Assembly (NCBI RefSeq): GCF_014642875.1
Contig: NZ_BMJC01000001.1
Coordinates: forward strand, 849,335 to 913,334
DNA: 64,000 nucleotides
Direction of reading: 5' to 3'
Source: Puia dinghuensis
GTDB lineage: Bacteria; Bacteroidota; Bacteroidia; Chitinophagales; Chitinophagaceae
The notes below the pieces were generated by a model. The model worked only from the letters and a program-made list of their open reading frames with translations, was not told where the DNA came from and did not search any database. Below are positions 63,037 to 64,000 of this stretch, one piece after another. The translations under genes were made by a program, and so were the position numbers. Within the stretch, counting starts at the first letter, position 1. Each line of letters begins with the position of its first letter.

Positions 63037-63044
63037 TACATTTG
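63037..63044 (+). promoter_or_regulatory. -7 box upstream of the RRM gene
   Basis: TACATTTG fits the consensus exactly. It implies a leader of about 105-110 bases (start near 63050) before the ATG at 63159, far longer than at most genes in this window. The leader is pyrimidine-rich. Confidence 0.45.
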
Positions 63045-63158
63045 CAGCGTTATTTGAGTCTGCATCGGTATATATTAATTATCCAGTCATTTTTCTTCTG
63101 CTAGTTAGTCTCTGCTTCTTGCCTTCTCATTACATTTTATTTCTTTAATTATTGTGTT

Positions 63159-63473
63159 ATGAACATCTATGTTGCCAATTTGAGCTTCGAACTGCGGGAC
63201 GAAGATCTTAAAGAACTCTTCGTTTCTTTTGGAGAAGTCAGCTCTGCGAGAATTATTGTGGATAAGATGACGGATAGATCGCGTGGTTTTGGATTTGTGG
63301 AGATGACCGATGATGCAGCCGGCAGAAAGGCCATTGCAGAGCTGAATGGCGCTACGGTAGAAGGCCGGCCTCTAAAGGTCAACGAAGCCAACCCTAAGCC
63401 GGAAGGGAAGTTTAACAACCCCAGTGAAAGGAATTACAATAATTCCCAAAGTTACAATCAGACTATTTATTAA
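63159..63473 (+). CDS. RRM-domain RNA-binding protein
   Basis: 104 aa with one RRM (1-77): RNP2 IYVANL (3-8) and RNP1 RGFGFVEM (42-49) are canonical, with the aromatic residues for RNA stacking intact. A short Asn/Gln/Ser-rich tail (FNNPSERNYNNSQSYNQ) follows. Bacterial RRM proteins of this size bind single-stranded RNA and are often cold-induced. The gene precedes a small unknown gene by 29 bases and a second RRM gene, so they may share a transcript. Confidence 0.93.
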   Translation: MNIYVANLSFELRDEDLKELFVSFGEVSSARIIVDKMTDRSRGFGFVEMTDDAAGRKAIAELNGATVEGRPLKVNEANPKPEGKFNNPSERNYNNSQSYNQTIY

Positions 63474-63502
63474 TCTCTCCCGCATACAGAAAAACTTTCA
63501 TT

Positions 63503-63748
63503 ATGACCATTGAGCAGATAGAGCGCTTCATTGACAACGAGCAGGATTGCTTCTCCAAGGTCTTTCTCAAGGCGAGAACAGTAGAAGGTATATTTATCAA
63601 AGCTCCCGACTTTTTCGAATTGAAGAAAAAAAATTTCTGGCGTATCGTATCCGTAAACAGAATACAAGAATACCAGAATTCGAAGGATATAAACCTATCC
63701 CGCATCTTCAATGGCCAGGAATTCACTAAGCTCTCCTCAAAAGGTTAG
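63503..63748 (+). CDS. Small hypothetical protein
   Basis: 81 aa, ATG 63503. Contains FIKAPDFFELKKKNFWRIV and INLSRIFNGQEFTKLS. From memory, a similar pattern occurs in short uncharacterised Bacteroidota proteins. No transmembrane helix or known catalytic motif. Its place between two RRM genes, 29 bases after the first stop and 27 before the second start, suggests a role in the same RNA-related unit, but I do not assign a function. Confidence 0.7.
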   Translation: MTIEQIERFIDNEQDCFSKVFLKARTVEGIFIKAPDFFELKKKNFWRIVSVNRIQEYQNSKDINLSRIFNGQEFTKLSSKG

Positions 63749-63775
63749 ATCCGAGGAATTGTCAATTCAATACGC

Positions 63776-64000
63776 ATGAATATCAAGATCTCCAATATAA
63801 GCTTGAATACAACCGACTCGGAATTAAGAAAATTGTTCATTCAGTATGGCAATGTCGATTATGCAATAGTACATAGAAATTCATTGAATGGCCGATCCTT
63901 AAAGAGTGGAGAGGTTTGCATGCCCGTATCGACGGAGGCCAGGCAGGCTATAGTTTCCCTTGATAAAACGACCTTTGACGGAAAGATCATTTCTGTAAGC
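63776..64000 (+). CDS. Divergent RRM-like protein, 3' end outside the window
   Basis: 75 codons from ATG 63776 to the window end with no stop. MNIKISNISLNTTDSELRKLFIQYGNV aligns with the start of the RRM protein 600 bases upstream (RNP2 IKISNI; DxELxxLFxxYGxV). The RNP1 position reads SGEVCMPVS in place of RGFGFVEM, so both stacking aromatics are missing. The fold is probably kept (DKTTFDGKIISVS matches the last strand), while RNA binding by the usual surface is doubtful. Confidence 0.75.
   Translation, partial: MNIKISNISLNTTDSELRKLFIQYGNVDYAIVHRNSLNGRSLKSGEVCMPVSTEARQAIVSLDKTTFDGKIISVS

Overview
The window looks like a chromosomal segment of a Bacteroidota bacterium, most likely family Chitinophagaceae. 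The supporting signs are a C-terminal type IX secretion sorting domain, promoters of the TTTG-N19/20-TAnnTTTG type, beta-propeller/Y_Y_Y sensor kinases paired with LytTR regulators, large two-module FtsX permeases, the futalosine-pathway enzyme MqnA, RRM-type RNA-binding proteins, and an ECF sigma factor overlapping a membrane protein. This is inferred from gene content, not from a marker-gene tree.

Layout. 0-5.6 kb: a partial secreted protein, a DUF3347 protein, an ABC-F ATPase and a patatin/POTRA/beta-barrel outer-membrane protein. 5.6-20 kb: all four enzymes for degrading histidine to glutamate. They form two same-strand groups, hutH-hutU and hutI-gcr-ftcD, and the second group carries a multi-pass membrane protein of the misnamed 'site-specific recombinase' family. 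Between the groups lie a trehalose module (fused OtsA-OtsB plus a GH15 hydrolase) and two tandem LamG lipoproteins. 20-39.3 kb: fifteen minus-strand genes that overlap or are separated by at most 7 bases: mqnA, a CDP-hexose pathway with a sugar C-methyltransferase, a CmcI-like enzyme, three GT2 glycosyltransferases, then three paralogous sensor kinases and two LytTR regulators. 39.3-51.8 kb: mostly housekeeping genes (purB, prfC, flippase, LEA lipoprotein, DUF2252, MgtC, mutarotase, permease, tsaD, trmN6, a saccharopine/alanine dehydrogenase-like enzyme) and tRNA-Leu(CAA). 51.8-63 kb: a compositionally mixed segment with two large permeases, a permease relic, an LpxL-type acyltransferase, a ParE-type toxin-antitoxin pair, an ECF sigma factor with its partner, and a seven-repeat T9SS adhesin. 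A 20-base copy (19/20) of the 3' end of tRNA-Leu lies at the far end, so this may be an old island. 63-64 kb: two RRM genes flanking a small unknown gene; the last runs off the window.

The most unusual points are the 19-kb chain coupling menaquinone, glycan and sensory genes; a ~95% identical tract inside otherwise diverged adjacent kinase paralogs; the permease relic fused behind an intact permease; the tRNA-end repeat; a low-complexity insertion in TsaD; and the membrane 'recombinase' overlapping hutI. I found no CRISPR array, rRNA, complete insertion sequence or integrase.
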